A stretch of 64,000 bases of DNA from an uncultured Ruminococcus sp. (GTDB lineage Bacteria > Bacillota > Clostridia > Oscillospirales > Ruminococcaceae). Made by a program: the position numbers and the translations under genes. Shown in pieces: positions 1 to 9,168 of this stretch. The notes beneath the pieces were generated by a model that was given only the letters and a program-made list of their open reading frames with translations, made no database searches and was not told the DNA's origin. Position 1 is the first letter of the stretch; the number at the start of each line of letters is the position of its first letter. Location: the NCBI GenBank assembly GCA_900543145.1, contig UQPZ01000002.1:186001-250000 (forward strand). The letters run 5' to 3'.

Positions 1-1007
1 TTGTAAATCTCGGGATAATAGTCGTCGATTATAATTATATCAGACGTAGCAAGATACCAGGTAAACCTGAGCATTTTAAAGCTGTTGCGCTTTATATTTA
101 TGCTTTCCTTGAAATCAAAGCGGAATTTGTACTTTTTGTCAAGACCCCGCTCTATCATTCTGTCGTATATAAACTTTTCGTTTCCTCCAATTTCGGCTCT
201 TGAGCCGGAAGCAAACAGGATCACATTGCCCTTCTTCTTTGCAAATTTAGCGAAGAGCCTGAAAAAACCTTTGTACAGGAACAGATTAAACGCATTGAGA
301 TCCTTGACCATTCTGTCCCTGCGCTCTTTCCATCGCTTTTTAATTCTTCTGAAAAGGGTCTGAGGGGGCAGCGGTTCTTTATATTCTACATTGACCGAAT
401 ATTCCATTGTGTCCATATCTGTCAGCGAATCGCAGTAGAAAAGGTTTGACGCGCTTCTTCTGAGCCTGAAGTTAAGCGGATTATCCTTGAGCTTATTTAT
501 TTCGCATTCAAATTCCGGAGAAATAAAGGAGGGGTATTCGCTGGTAAGCTCAAGCTTATCCGAAACGTTTCCTTCATCGTCATAGGTAATCCTGTAGACC
601 GTTCCCGAACGAACAACTATCTCGGTATTGGGATCCTCGGTGATCTCGGGCGAAAATTCCGCTTCCATTCCGTCGTATTCCCTGAATAAAACAAGGTAGT
701 AATTGCCCGTCTGGACAGGCTTTTCACAGTTGACGCTCATTATGTTGAAGCTTAGATGAAACCGGTTTCCCTCCAGCTCAAAGCTCTGAGGATAAAAGGC
801 AAGAGTTCTGTTACGGGTAACGAATCTGGCGCTTAAATTTTCAAAGCTGTCAAAGCCTTTCAATTCGCCGCTGATATGCATTATTACCCGTCTGAATTCA
901 ATATTCGTTATAAGTGCGTATTTTTTTCCTCTGCGTTCCTGCTCTTCTGCCGCTTTCTTTCTTTCCTCATAAAATTCAAGCTGCTCGGGTGTAAGCATTG
1001 TATCCAT
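1..1007 (-). CDS. CDP-glycerol glycerophosphotransferase-like protein, partial (C-terminus off the left edge)
   Basis: About 335 residues are visible and the frame is open to the window edge. After roughly 250 residues of N-terminal region comes the start of a TagB/TagF-type GT-B fold: the strand KKKGNVILFASGS, then a loop with YLATSDIIIIDD, which matches the family pattern of a conserved LATS/D segment. Such enzymes polymerise glycerol- or ribitol-phosphate from CDP-alditols on the inner face of the membrane for wall teichoic acid. The long N-terminal extension is also seen in large TagF-like polymerases. It is the last visible gene of the operon starting at 5440 and begins 24 bases after the TarJ-like stop. 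The ATG at 1007 is preceded by AAGGA at a rather long distance; the ATG three codons later is possible. Confidence 0.75.
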   Translation of the reverse strand, partial: MDTMLTPEQLEFYEERKKAAEEQERRGKKYALITNIEFRRVIMHISGELKGFDSFENLSARFVTRNRTLAFYPQSFELEGNRFHLSFNIMSVNCEKPVQTGNYYLVLFREYDGMEAEFSPEITEDPNTEIVVRSGTVYRITYDDEGNVSDKLELTSEYPSFISPEFECEINKLKDNPLNFRLRRSASNLFYCDSLTDMDTMEYSVNVEYKEPLPPQTLFRRIKKRWKERRDRMVKDLNAFNLFLYKGFFRLFAKFAKKKGNVILFASGSRAEIGGNEKFIYDRMIERGLDKKYKFRFDFKESINIKRNSFKMLRFTWYLATSDIIIIDDYYPEIY

Positions 1008-1031
1008 ATATCAAATCACATTTTCCTTAAA

Positions 1032-2102
1032 TTAATCAAAAGTAAACATTACCTTTACGGTAAATTCGTTGGGATCCTTTAAAGCCGCAAAAGCCTTTTT
1101 CTGCTCCGAGATCGGAAAGGTATGAGTAATAAGCTCCCTTACGTTAAGCTCTCCGCTTTCAAATATCTCCAGAGCCTTTGCCCAGTCGTTTACCCTGCTG
1201 TTGTAACTGGAATTCCATGAGCCTGCTACGGTTATCTGCTTTCTAAGTATCGACCAGTACACATCCTTAGGCATAGCAAGGTCGCTTGCCGGATTTCCGA
1301 CAAGAACTATCCTGCCAAGTGCGCCGGTAGCCCTTACAGCGTTTTCAATAGCTTCGTTTGTTCCTACCGCTTCAAAGCTTACGTCTGCGCCGTCGCTTCC
1401 TGTTATTCTCCTGATAGCGTCGGGAATAGGCTCGTCCTTTGGGTTGACGGTTTCAAAGCCCAGTTTTTTTGCATATTCAAGCTTATTCTGAGAGCGGCCG
1501 CAAATTATTACCTTTCCCGTTTTTGTAGCCTTTTTTGCAAAAGCGCCGATAAGGAAGCCTATCGTTCCCGTACCGATTATCATTACGTTCTGACCTTCCT
1601 TTATCTGACCGATGTCAACGGCATGAAGGCTTACCGCCGCAGGCTCGCACAGCGCTGCGGTTTCATAGGAAAGGCTGTCGTCAAATGGTACGAGATTCCA
1701 GACCGGAGCGACAAGATACTCGGCGTAAGCGCCGTCGCAGCGTGAGCCGAAGTAGCTGTAGCCTGAGCACTGGGCATATTCCTCAAGTCCGCAGGCCTTG
1801 CAGTGTCCGCAGGGCAGCAGCGGAAATACGCAGGTTTTTCTGCCCAGCAGAGCCTCGTCAACTCCGTCGCCTACAGCAACTATCTGTCCCGAAAATTCAT
1901 GCCCGGGAATTGTAGGAAAGTGATACGTTCCGGTAACGAAGATCCTGGGTATATCGCTGGAGCAGATACCGCAGGCCTTGATCTTTACCATAACCGTGCC
2001 TTCTTTCAGCTTTGGCGCTTCAACGGTTTTGAGCCTGAGATCGCCTACTCCCTCCAGTACCAAAGCCTCCATTTTTTCCGGTATTTCAATTAAGCTTTTC
2101 AT
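1032..2102 (-). CDS. tarJ: TarJ-like zinc-dependent alcohol dehydrogenase
   Basis: A 356-residue medium-chain dehydrogenase. Visible marks are the catalytic zinc motif CGICSSD, a GHE segment, the four-cysteine structural zinc lobe (CGHCKAC followed by a further Cys) and the NAD(P)-binding GTGTIG. The family includes L-iditol/threonine dehydrogenases, but its place directly after a cytidylyltransferase and between TagF-like genes points to TarJ, which reduces ribulose-5-phosphate to ribitol-5-phosphate for CDP-ribitol synthesis. The ATG at 2102 is chosen because AAAGGA lies at proper distance; an upstream ATG at 2129 lacks this. The specific substrate is inferred from context only; GatD-type polyol dehydrogenase is the main alternative. 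Confidence 0.75.
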   Translation of the reverse strand: MKSLIEIPEKMEALVLEGVGDLRLKTVEAPKLKEGTVMVKIKACGICSSDIPRIFVTGTYHFPTIPGHEFSGQIVAVGDGVDEALLGRKTCVFPLLPCGHCKACGLEEYAQCSGYSYFGSRCDGAYAEYLVAPVWNLVPFDDSLSYETAALCEPAAVSLHAVDIGQIKEGQNVMIIGTGTIGFLIGAFAKKATKTGKVIICGRSQNKLEYAKKLGFETVNPKDEPIPDAIRRITGSDGADVSFEAVGTNEAIENAVRATGALGRIVLVGNPASDLAMPKDVYWSILRKQITVAGSWNSSYNSRVNDWAKALEIFESGELNVRELITHTFPISEQKKAFAALKDPNEFTVKVMFTFD

Positions 2103-2236
2103 AAAAAGAGTCCTTTCCGTCAGTAACATTGAGCCTCGGCAGTTCTGCGTTTATAAATATCCGCTCTGCCGTGCTTCGGTATAAAAATAAGTTTATACGA
2201 GTTTTTATTCACAAGCAGGGATCCGGCAGCTGTGTT

Positions 2237-2944
2237 TTATTTGTTTTCTCCCAGCAAATGCTTTACCATTACAAGATCGCTGTCAGTAGTTATCTTGAAA
2301 TTGATCGCGTCGCCCTCTATAATGTAAATAGGCTGATTATTGAAGGTGCATATCTGCGAAGTGCCGGTTATTACCTTTTTCTGCTCCTCAGTAAGATTGT
2401 TTTTCATATATATAAAATGCATGAGCCTGAAGCTGTCGGGAGCCTGTCCGCTGAACAGCTCAGCTCGGTTCGGAATATCCTCTACTATTTTTCCGCTTTT
2501 AGAATGAAGAATAGTATCGGCGCAGGGAAGTCCGCAGACGCAGGCCCCGTATTGAGCCGCACAGTCAATACTGTCGTTGAGTATTTTCTCTGTAACAAAG
2601 GGACGTACCGCATCGTGAATAACGATAACGTCGTCCTCCCTCAGACCGTTGTCGGATACTATTGCGCCGGTAACGCTGTTTATCGAGTCGATACGTTCCT
2701 TTCCGCCGCTGATGATCCTGACCTTGTGCTTCTGTTCGATATTGTCCTCTACCTGTTTTCTGAGGTAATCCTTATAATCGTCTCTTACGGCGATATAGAT
2801 ATAATCGAAACGCTCGACCTTGAGCATATTTTTCAGCGTATATAGGATAATAGGCTGTCCGTTGATCTCAATAAACTGCTTTGGTATTACCGAGGTCTTT
2901 ATTCTTGTGCCAGAGCCGCCTGCAAGCATTGCTCCGTATATCAT
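2237..2944 (-). CDS. tarI: TarI/IspD-family cytidylyltransferase
   Basis: A 235-residue nucleotidyltransferase with the N-terminal LAGGSGTR phosphate loop and KQFIEINGQPI, the signature shared by IspD (methylerythritol-4-phosphate) and TarI (ribitol-5-phosphate) cytidylyltransferases. VVIHDAVRPF further in is also typical. Next to a TarJ-like dehydrogenase and TagF-like polymerases, the likely job is making CDP-ribitol for a wall polymer. It begins 22 bases after the pyruvyl-transferase-like gene; a 134-base gap separates it from tarJ. If the genome lacks another ispD, this copy could serve isoprenoid synthesis instead; that cannot be decided from the window. Confidence 0.8.
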   Translation of the reverse strand: MIYGAMLAGGSGTRIKTSVIPKQFIEINGQPIILYTLKNMLKVERFDYIYIAVRDDYKDYLRKQVEDNIEQKHKVRIISGGKERIDSINSVTGAIVSDNGLREDDVIVIHDAVRPFVTEKILNDSIDCAAQYGACVCGLPCADTILHSKSGKIVEDIPNRAELFSGQAPDSFRLMHFIYMKNNLTEEQKKVITGTSQICTFNNQPIYIIEGDAINFKITTDSDLVMVKHLLGENK

Positions 2945-2966
2945 TTGGCATGATCTCCGTTCGTAT

Positions 2967-4232
2967 TTATAGTTTGATCTTTTTGCTGTCTTTCAAAAAA
3001 GCGTTTCTCAGCTTTATAGTTGTCTTAACGGGACGGCAGTTAAGAATCCTGCGAAGTCTTTCGTTATCGGCTTTAAGCCTTGCTGCTTCGGCTTTAAGCC
3101 TTTTTATCTCCTGTTTAAGCTTTTCCAGCTCGGCTGTGCTTTTCTTTTTCTGAGAGTCAAGCGCCTTTGCTGATTTTTGATTTTCAGCTTCAAGCGTTTT
3201 TATAGTCTGAAAATCATTTCTGGTATACATAAGCCAGTCGTACATTACTCTTTTCATTGTATCGTGACGCCACTTTATAACTTCCTCATCGGAATATTTA
3301 AGACGATCGTAGTCTTTATAGCTTCCCGAAGCGTTTTTGTACTTTTCGGCAAAATCCGTTACTGTCTTAATAAGCTTGTTTCTGGTTTCGATATGCCCCC
3401 CGTTATTAGGAGGAGGATTTGTAATATCATATTTGTATGAGCCGTTGATAAAATCCTTGCGTTTGCAGTTGTGTATCCAGTCAAAATAAGGAACAAATCT
3501 GTCTACCGCCGACGGTTTTCTGCTGTTGAACAGCAGGACCGGAACATTCATAGCAAGACACGGAAGGGCGCAGTGCAGACGTCTTGTAATAACGCATTTT
3601 GCGTTCTGATAAACGGTAAGAAGATCGGTGACCGCCTTCTTGCGTTCCTCCCAGGAAGCGTCTGAATTGCGGTAATCCTTGTAATGAGTTATTTCACGCA
3701 GCTCCAGATCATCTCTTCCCTCCAGAAGCTTGCGTATATGCTTCATAACGTAAGGTTCTACGTCAACGCAGCAGATATATTCCTTTTCCGGCTTGATACG
3801 GGGCATTTCAGGGAGAGTAAGAGTTATGCATCCTGAAAAATATGCGTCTATCCCCAAGCTCTTGAAGGATTCCAATGTAGGCATATCACGGCAGCCTATA
3901 GGAGCATAGGCGTTAAGATATTCCCCGCCTATCCCTGTAAGAAATTCTGTTTTTACCGGAGAACCGTCCTGATTGGCGATCTGATGATCTGCCCAGTGCA
4001 TTCCTGTATACAGCGGAACAATATATCTTGACGGCGGCCAGTTCCATTTTGACCACATATACCATGCGCTCATAACTACTGCAACAGGCTCATCATTCTC
4101 CGTTCTGAATGAATCGAAGGTTTCCCTGTCTATAAAATAATCGGCTGACGGCAGCAGGTTCGCCGCCGCAAAGGACTGAATATCATCTCCGATATTCTGA
4201 GTGTTTTTGTGCAATAAAATACCAAATTTCAT
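2967..4232 (-). CDS. Polysaccharide pyruvyl transferase family protein with C-terminal coiled coil
   Basis: A 421-residue protein. It opens with GILLHKNTQNIGDDIQSFA, the NxGDD-type start of the polysaccharide pyruvyl transferase (CsaB-like GT-B) family, and has the late motif ITRRLHCALPCLAMNVPV, matching the family R-x-H glycosyltransferase-like site. Family members add pyruvate ketals or act as glycosyltransferases on cell-surface polymers. Residues of about 340-400 are rich in Lys/Glu/Leu and look like a coiled coil, which is unusual and may tether it to a partner. GGAGG precedes the ATG. It sits second in the teichoic acid-like operon, so modification of that polymer is the simplest role; the exact reaction is unknown. 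Confidence 0.7.
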   Translation of the reverse strand: MKFGILLHKNTQNIGDDIQSFAAANLLPSADYFIDRETFDSFRTENDEPVAVVMSAWYMWSKWNWPPSRYIVPLYTGMHWADHQIANQDGSPVKTEFLTGIGGEYLNAYAPIGCRDMPTLESFKSLGIDAYFSGCITLTLPEMPRIKPEKEYICCVDVEPYVMKHIRKLLEGRDDLELREITHYKDYRNSDASWEERKKAVTDLLTVYQNAKCVITRRLHCALPCLAMNVPVLLFNSRKPSAVDRFVPYFDWIHNCKRKDFINGSYKYDITNPPPNNGGHIETRNKLIKTVTDFAEKYKNASGSYKDYDRLKYSDEEVIKWRHDTMKRVMYDWLMYTRNDFQTIKTLEAENQKSAKALDSQKKKSTAELEKLKQEIKRLKAEAARLKADNERLRRILNCRPVKTTIKLRNAFLKDSKKIKL

Positions 4233-4273
4233 TGTTAACCTCCAAAAATTTGAGGAATAATGCGCTGTACGGC

Positions 4274-5440
4274 TCAGGGAGCGGTAATGTAATCCACTAT
4301 CCGCTGAGTCGAGTTTCCGTCACAAGCGCCCATAAACTTTTGCCTGAATTCTTTTATTCTGTCTCTGTCGAATCCGTTTTTGTCTTTTATTTTACAGATA
4401 AGCCCTTCAGTTGTCTTTACAATAGGTCCGGGAGCAAAATCAGTGTAATCGTAAAAAAATCCTCTGTAATCGTAAAACTCGTCCAGATCAAAGGCGAAGA
4501 AAAACATAGGTCTTTCAAAAAGCGAGTATTCAAAGATAAGCGAGGAATAATCGGTAATGCATATATCCGAAACAAACAGCAGATCCTCTATATTCATGCT
4601 TTCGGATACGTCAAAAGCGAAGTCTGCACAGCTTTCGGGAATATCCCATTTCTTCTTGACAAAGCCGTGCCGCTTTATCAGCAGAATATATTCGCCGCCC
4701 AGTTCCTTTTTCATAAGCTCTGTATCCAGCTTTTCGGGTATATAAGCCTTATCCGCATCGCCCCGATAGGTAGGAGCGTAAAGTATCAGCTTTTTTCCGC
4801 TTCTGAGTGCGTTTTCCGCCTCCGGACAGCCTTTGCCGAAGCGCTCGTAAGCCGCCGTACGGTTTTCAGGCTTGAAGAAAACGTCGGTTCTTGAAACTCC
4901 CGTTGCCCTTACACAGCTGTTTTCTTCCGGCAGGCCGAATGCCGCCTTAAACGCCCATACGCATTCCTCGGAGCTTACGGTACACAGCGTATAGTTTGTA
5001 TGAGCCGGATATTTTCTGAGCTCCTCAATATCTTCCCCGAAGCTTAAACCGCTTATACATTCGCCCCATTTTTTAAACGCCCCGCAGGAATGCCAGGTCT
5101 GTATAAGCTTTGTGCCTTTCCTTAGACGGAACGCTCCGAATAGATTGCAGGTATCGTCGCATAGGATACAGCCTGCCGAACCCATTTTCAGGCACAGCTT
5201 AAAATAACGCCACAAATAGGACAGACCGCCCTGATTTGTTACCAGATATACTATTTCCGTTGTGTATCCCGGTTTCCTGCTCAGCTCATCGTATATAAGC
5301 CTGTAGCTGTCGGTAAGAAAGGAATGCCTGACCTCTGCGAATATGACCTTTCTGCGGTTTTGCCGTTTAAGACAGCCCAGCCTGTAGGCGCAGGGGTAAA
5401 TAACTCTGAAAGCCAGAAGCTTTACTATTTTTTTGATCAT
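4274..5440 (-). CDS. CDP-glycerol glycerophosphotransferase family protein (TagB/TagF-like)
   Basis: At 388 residues it has the usual length of a single-domain TagB/TarF enzyme. Diagnostic segments are QTWHSCGAFKKWG (catalytic His region), the later RHGF, and ITDYSSLIFEYSLFERPM, which is the CDP-glycerol-binding acid/serine loop of the family. A basic amphipathic N-terminus (MIKKIVKLLAFRVIYPCAY) fits membrane association. It transfers alditol-phosphate units onto a lipid-linked acceptor at the cytoplasmic membrane. First gene of the minus-strand operon; a perfect sigma-A promoter lies about 100 bases upstream. Whether it primes or extends the polymer cannot be told. Confidence 0.85.
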   Translation of the reverse strand: MIKKIVKLLAFRVIYPCAYRLGCLKRQNRRKVIFAEVRHSFLTDSYRLIYDELSRKPGYTTEIVYLVTNQGGLSYLWRYFKLCLKMGSAGCILCDDTCNLFGAFRLRKGTKLIQTWHSCGAFKKWGECISGLSFGEDIEELRKYPAHTNYTLCTVSSEECVWAFKAAFGLPEENSCVRATGVSRTDVFFKPENRTAAYERFGKGCPEAENALRSGKKLILYAPTYRGDADKAYIPEKLDTELMKKELGGEYILLIKRHGFVKKKWDIPESCADFAFDVSESMNIEDLLFVSDICITDYSSLIFEYSLFERPMFFFAFDLDEFYDYRGFFYDYTDFAPGPIVKTTEGLICKIKDKNGFDRDRIKEFRQKFMGACDGNSTQRIVDYITAP

Positions 5441-5542
5441 TTTCTGTTCCTACCATTATTATTTAATACAATAGAAAAGGACTGAAACTGCTAATAAGCC
5501 GCCCTGTTAAACTTTTTGTAAAAAGCTTAGGGTTTTTAGGTT

Positions 5543-5571
5543 ATTATATCACATTATTTTTCCCTTGTCAA
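5543..5571 (-). promoter_or_regulatory. Sigma-A promoter of the teichoic acid-like operon
   Basis: On the minus strand TTGACA (5571-5566) and TATAAT (5548-5543) are separated by exactly 17 bases, a perfect consensus. It points into the TagF-like gene at 5440 with a leader of about 95 bases. Confidence 0.85.
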
Positions 5572-5633
5572 ACATAGAACAGCATAAGCCGCGGAGCTTT
5601 CCGCAGGTCTTAGCTGTCCGTATGCAGGAGTAT

Positions 5634-6164
5634 TTAAATTGTAAGCTTAGCCTTCAATACTGCAAGCTGCGTTTTGGCGTCGGGTATCTCGTTGTTCATT
5701 ACCATTTCAACCGCCTTTTCAAAGGGAAGCTTTACAATGTCTATAAATTCGCCGTCGTCAAGACTCTGCTCTCCGAAGCTTAATTCCTTTGCAAGATACA
5801 TATGAATGATCTCGGTATCGTAAGCGACGGTAGGATAAAGGCAGCCGAGATATTCAAAATACCCCGCTTCAGCACCTATTTCCTCCTTTAGCTCTCTTAT
5901 GCCGCATTCCCTGTGATCCTCGCCCTTTTCAAGCTTTCCGGCAGGTACTTCCAGCAGCACCTCAGAGAAAGGGTATCTGAACTGCTTTACCATATATATA
6001 TCGCCGTTTTCGTCTATTGGAACGACGCAAACTCCGCCGGGGTGAGTAATAAGCTCTCTTGTAGTAATTTTTCCGTTTTCAAGCTCTACTTTGTCAACGG
6101 AAAGATCTATTACCCGTCCGCTGAAGATCTGTTCTCCTGAGAGCTTTTTTTCGCTAAGGTGCAT
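5634..6164 (-). CDS. NUDIX hydrolase, ADP-ribose pyrophosphatase type
   Basis: A 176-residue protein with a complete Nudix box: G-x5-E-x7-REL-x-EEIG, around residues 75-97 (GKLEKGE...RELKEEIGAE). The upstream PGGVCVVPI and the KQFRYPFSEVLLEVPAG segment are typical of ADP-ribose pyrophosphatases (NudF-like), which hydrolyse ADP-ribose to AMP and ribose-5-phosphate in the cytosol. AAAGGAG precedes the ATG. It lies 28 bases after the YfhO-like gene and is probably co-transcribed with it. The substrate is a family-level guess. Confidence 0.85.
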   Translation of the reverse strand: MHLSEKKLSGEQIFSGRVIDLSVDKVELENGKITTRELITHPGGVCVVPIDENGDIYMVKQFRYPFSEVLLEVPAGKLEKGEDHRECGIRELKEEIGAEAGYFEYLGCLYPTVAYDTEIIHMYLAKELSFGEQSLDDGEFIDIVKLPFEKAVEMVMNNEIPDAKTQLAVLKAKLTI

Positions 6165-6192
6165 AAAAACGCACTCCTTTCAGATCTGTGAT

Positions 6193-8763
6193 CTACTGAT
6201 CGCCGCCGTTTTCCTCCGCTTCGACATTCTCCTGTATTTCGTCTGATCCGCTCTTTTCAGAACCTTTATCAGGAGTTTCCTCTGAGCCGCCCTCTTCGGT
6301 TATGCTTATAAGAACCTTTTCCGGGTGCTTTTTACTGTAGATATAGCCTGCGGCAATGTATATAAGAAGTATTCCCCAGCCGGCAGCGGAAATTATCTTT
6401 CCTTCTGCAAGTCCTGCGGTTTTGTAGCGGAAGGTTATGGTATTATCCCCTGCCGGACATTTTACCGCCATAAAGCCGTAGGAAACCTTTTCAATTTCTG
6501 CAGGCTCTCCGTTTACCTCGGCGGTCCAGCCCTGCTCATAGGGAACGCTGAAGAATACCAGCTTTGATTCGTCAAGATCTATCTTTGCGTCAAAGCCGTT
6601 GGTGTCCTCCTTGAAATAGTAGCATGAATGAGCGCGTTTTTCCTCGCAGGCCGCCTTGTAATTATCGGCGGTAAGCTCCGAGGGTGCATAGCTGTACTTT
6701 TTAAGTATGTCAGAGTATTTGATTACCTGGCTCTGGTCGAGTACAACGGCATTCATAAGGATATTGGTCTTATGGACCTCCTGAGCCGACCGAATAATAC
6801 CATCGGTTGTGTAGTAATCGTAGGTAAAGCCCATAGGAACATAATATTCGTTTTCGTAAATATTGAAGCCGTTTTGTGTGTCAACGTATTTGAAACCTGC
6901 CAGATTCGCAATTGTTTCGGACGGATTATTCTGAGCAGTTCCTTTAAGCTGAGCGTCAGAAAGCTCCTTGAAGTAGTATTTTACAGAGAAAAGACCTCTC
7001 AGCGGATAGAGCTTTGTTTCCATTCTTGAAGCTACGTCCCTCGTCTGACCTATAGACGAATAGAAATCCATAATAGAGGTAGGAACAACGCTGTGGAAAG
7101 TCCTCATTGAGGAAAGTCCCCAGAACATACACCAGTTGTCTACGTTTTCAGAGGTATCTATTCTGTAGAAATTATTTTGAGAGCCTGACATATCTCCGTC
7201 AAGCTTCGCCATATCTATATTGTCCGAGCCGTTAATCGCCCGTTCAATATAATCCGCATTATCGTCGCCCTGAGCAGCGCCGTAAATTACCGACGAGGTC
7301 ATACAGATAATGCAGGCGGCGGCAGTCATTGTATTTGCGATACGGTACCAGTTCTTTCTGTTTTCGCCGAGTCTGTAAATAATATAGAACAGCATAATAA
7401 GCATAAGAACGGTAACTATAGCCTGGATATAATAAAGCTCAATATACTCAGGGACCTTTCCGTAAACTGTCTTTCCGTTTTCCTGAGTAGGCAGCATTCC
7501 TATTCCTATGAATATTGCGCATACGGCAACGACGGGAACAAAGCCTTTTTTAAGATCCGCTTTGTTTTCATCAATTACCTTTGCTGTCATAAGACACATT
7601 ATAAGAATAGGCATATAGTACCATCTTGCGTAATAGCTACTGTTGAACATAACGAATACCGAGTTCAGCACAGGTACGCAAGCCATTATACCGCAGACTG
7701 CGACCAGCTTTGTAGCCCACGATCTCTTCCTTGTTCTCATAAAAGCGATAACTCCGCACATTGAGAACATAGGGAGGTAGCCAGCCATTGAAGCCCATCT
7801 CGCCTTGTCCGAGTTAAGGATATTGATCCTCGCCGGCATATCTGAAAGCATGAAGAACGACTGAATTATTCTGGGTATACGGACGTTTTCGCTGTAGATG
7901 ACCATATCCAGACCGTACAGACGCGAGGACACTCTCGGATTCGAGAATACGTCGATAACCGCCGGTATTAGTATCGCCGCAGAGATCATTACCCCGACGA
8001 CCGCTTCAAATATAAGTAGTCCGAATATTTTCAGGTCTATCTTAAATTCCTTGTCCGTACATCGTAAAAAGAAATAGATAACCGTAAATACGACCTCGCA
8101 TACGAAGAAGAAGTAGCTTATAGTAGCGCATATCGCCACTGCAAGAGCAAACGCTCCCTTTTTATGATCCTGCGTAAGCAGCTCGAAGCCAAGCAGCAGC
8201 AGAGGGAAGAACGCCGTAACGTCGTGAAAATGATTAAAGAACACATTGTATGTCTGGAACCCCGAAAACGCATAGAGCATAGCGCCTATAAATGAGGCGT
8301 TGGGGTTTTTTACAAAGCGTCTTATGTAAGCGTAGGAGGTAAGCGCCGCGACTGCGGTCTTGAGAGCAAGCAGCCATGGTATCAGATAAGGCACTGCTTT
8401 AAGCGGAAAAAGAGTTGAAAGCCAGAAGAACGGACTTCCCAGCAGGTAGAACGAATATGAGCCTATAAAATTCGAGCCGAGGTCTGTACCCCAGTCCCAT
8501 GCGGTTGCGCCCTCCCTTACCGCTTCGTTGGCGTGCTGGTAAAACATCATCTGCTGCGAATTGAAATCTCCGTAATAAAGGAATATGCCTTTATTTACTA
8601 TCATGGACGGCAGAAAAGCCACCATCATTCCGAAGAATGCGCAAAGAAATACCATCAGATATTTTTCCTTCTGCTTTCCCTTATCATACGGACTTTTCAA
8701 AATAGCTGTCTTTTTAAACATCTGCATTATTATGCCCCGAAAACGAAGCATTTCTCCTTTCAC
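6193..8763 (-). CDS. YfhO family membrane protein
   Basis: An integral membrane protein of about 850 residues. It has an N-terminal hydrophobic helix, then GDFNSQQMMFYQHANEAV and WDWGTDLGSNFIGSYSFYL, the hallmark of YfhO (GT-C-type) proteins, followed by about a dozen membrane helices and a large extracytoplasmic domain ending in a final helix near residue 790. YfhO proteins in Bacillus and Listeria take part in glycosylating lipoteichoic or wall teichoic acid, which fits the polymer genes next door. The C-terminal 40 residues are Glu/Gly/Ser-rich. The start is unsure: GTG at 8763, ATG at 8751 just behind an AGGAG, or the ATG at 8727 are all open. A strong promoter lies upstream. Confidence 0.8.
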   Translation of the reverse strand: MKGEMLRFRGIIMQMFKKTAILKSPYDKGKQKEKYLMVFLCAFFGMMVAFLPSMIVNKGIFLYYGDFNSQQMMFYQHANEAVREGATAWDWGTDLGSNFIGSYSFYLLGSPFFWLSTLFPLKAVPYLIPWLLALKTAVAALTSYAYIRRFVKNPNASFIGAMLYAFSGFQTYNVFFNHFHDVTAFFPLLLLGFELLTQDHKKGAFALAVAICATISYFFFVCEVVFTVIYFFLRCTDKEFKIDLKIFGLLIFEAVVGVMISAAILIPAVIDVFSNPRVSSRLYGLDMVIYSENVRIPRIIQSFFMLSDMPARINILNSDKARWASMAGYLPMFSMCGVIAFMRTRKRSWATKLVAVCGIMACVPVLNSVFVMFNSSYYARWYYMPILIMCLMTAKVIDENKADLKKGFVPVVAVCAIFIGIGMLPTQENGKTVYGKVPEYIELYYIQAIVTVLMLIMLFYIIYRLGENRKNWYRIANTMTAAACIICMTSSVIYGAAQGDDNADYIERAINGSDNIDMAKLDGDMSGSQNNFYRIDTSENVDNWCMFWGLSSMRTFHSVVPTSIMDFYSSIGQTRDVASRMETKLYPLRGLFSVKYYFKELSDAQLKGTAQNNPSETIANLAGFKYVDTQNGFNIYENEYYVPMGFTYDYYTTDGIIRSAQEVHKTNILMNAVVLDQSQVIKYSDILKKYSYAPSELTADNYKAACEEKRAHSCYYFKEDTNGFDAKIDLDESKLVFFSVPYEQGWTAEVNGEPAEIEKVSYGFMAVKCPAGDNTITFRYKTAGLAEGKIISAAGWGILLIYIAAGYIYSKKHPEKVLISITEEGGSEETPDKGSEKSGSDEIQENVEAEENGGDQ

Positions 8764-8808
8764 TGTATTTTATTTACGGTTTTATTGATCTGTTCACATA
8801 CATTAATA

Positions 8809-8837
8809 AGTATATCATACAGTCCGCCCGATTTCAA
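8809..8837 (-). promoter_or_regulatory. Sigma-A promoter of the YfhO gene
   Basis: Minus strand TTGAAA (8837-8832), 17-base spacer, TATACT (8814-8809). It drives the YfhO and NUDIX genes with a short leader. Between this promoter and the divergent one at 8984 (about 145 bases) I see nothing else. Confidence 0.75.
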
Positions 8838-8983
8838 TAGCTTTAGTCCTTAATTTTGCCGAAATTTACATCTGCTTTCGGTAAACGGAACGGAAGAAAA
8901 GCCTTTATGTGTAAAAACAAGTCATATGATGCCATTTTATTATGGAAAAAACTTTTGTATTTATTACAGATAGCCTAAAACGG

Positions 8984-9012
8984 TTGACAGAGATTAAAAT
9001 TTTCTGTATAAT
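8984..9012 (+). promoter_or_regulatory. Sigma-A promoter of the GH25 gene
   Basis: TTGACA at 8984-8989, 17-base spacer, TATAAT at 9007-9012: full consensus. Transcription should start near 9019, giving an untranslated leader of about 150 bases before the ATG at 9169. Confidence 0.85.
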
Positions 9013-9024
9013 ATTTATGTGTAA

Positions 9025-9083
9025 GCGCCTTGTATAAAAGGTGTGCTTCCGGTTAAGGCAAGGTGAAACAGCCGTAAGGAAGC
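9025..9083 (+). promoter_or_regulatory. Two-hairpin structured 5' leader of the GH25 gene
   Basis: Directly behind the predicted transcript start, GCGCCTT pairs with AAGGTGT (9025-9044). Immediately after, GCTTC pairs with GAAGC and inside it CGGTT with AGCCG (9045-9083), leaving an asymmetric TAAG bulge. There is no U-run, so it is not a terminator. I could not match it to a known riboswitch class. It may stabilise the message or bind a ligand or protein; function unknown. Confidence 0.45.
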
Positions 9084-9168
9084 GGTTTTGGAAATTATAA
9101 ATATTCAGACAGAAATAAAAAGACATACATACCGAATATTTAAAGGATCGAAAGGAACGGTTAATTTT

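Noticed and set aside
876..1082. Short plus-strand reading frames over the teichoic acid genes
   Set aside because: They lie opposite clearly recognised minus-strand genes, have no ribosome sites and no recognisable protein features.
9019..9083. Known riboswitch (c-di-GMP, cobalamin, SRP-like)
   Set aside because: I tried to match the conserved cores by eye and none fits; only simple stems remain, so it is reported as an unnamed leader.
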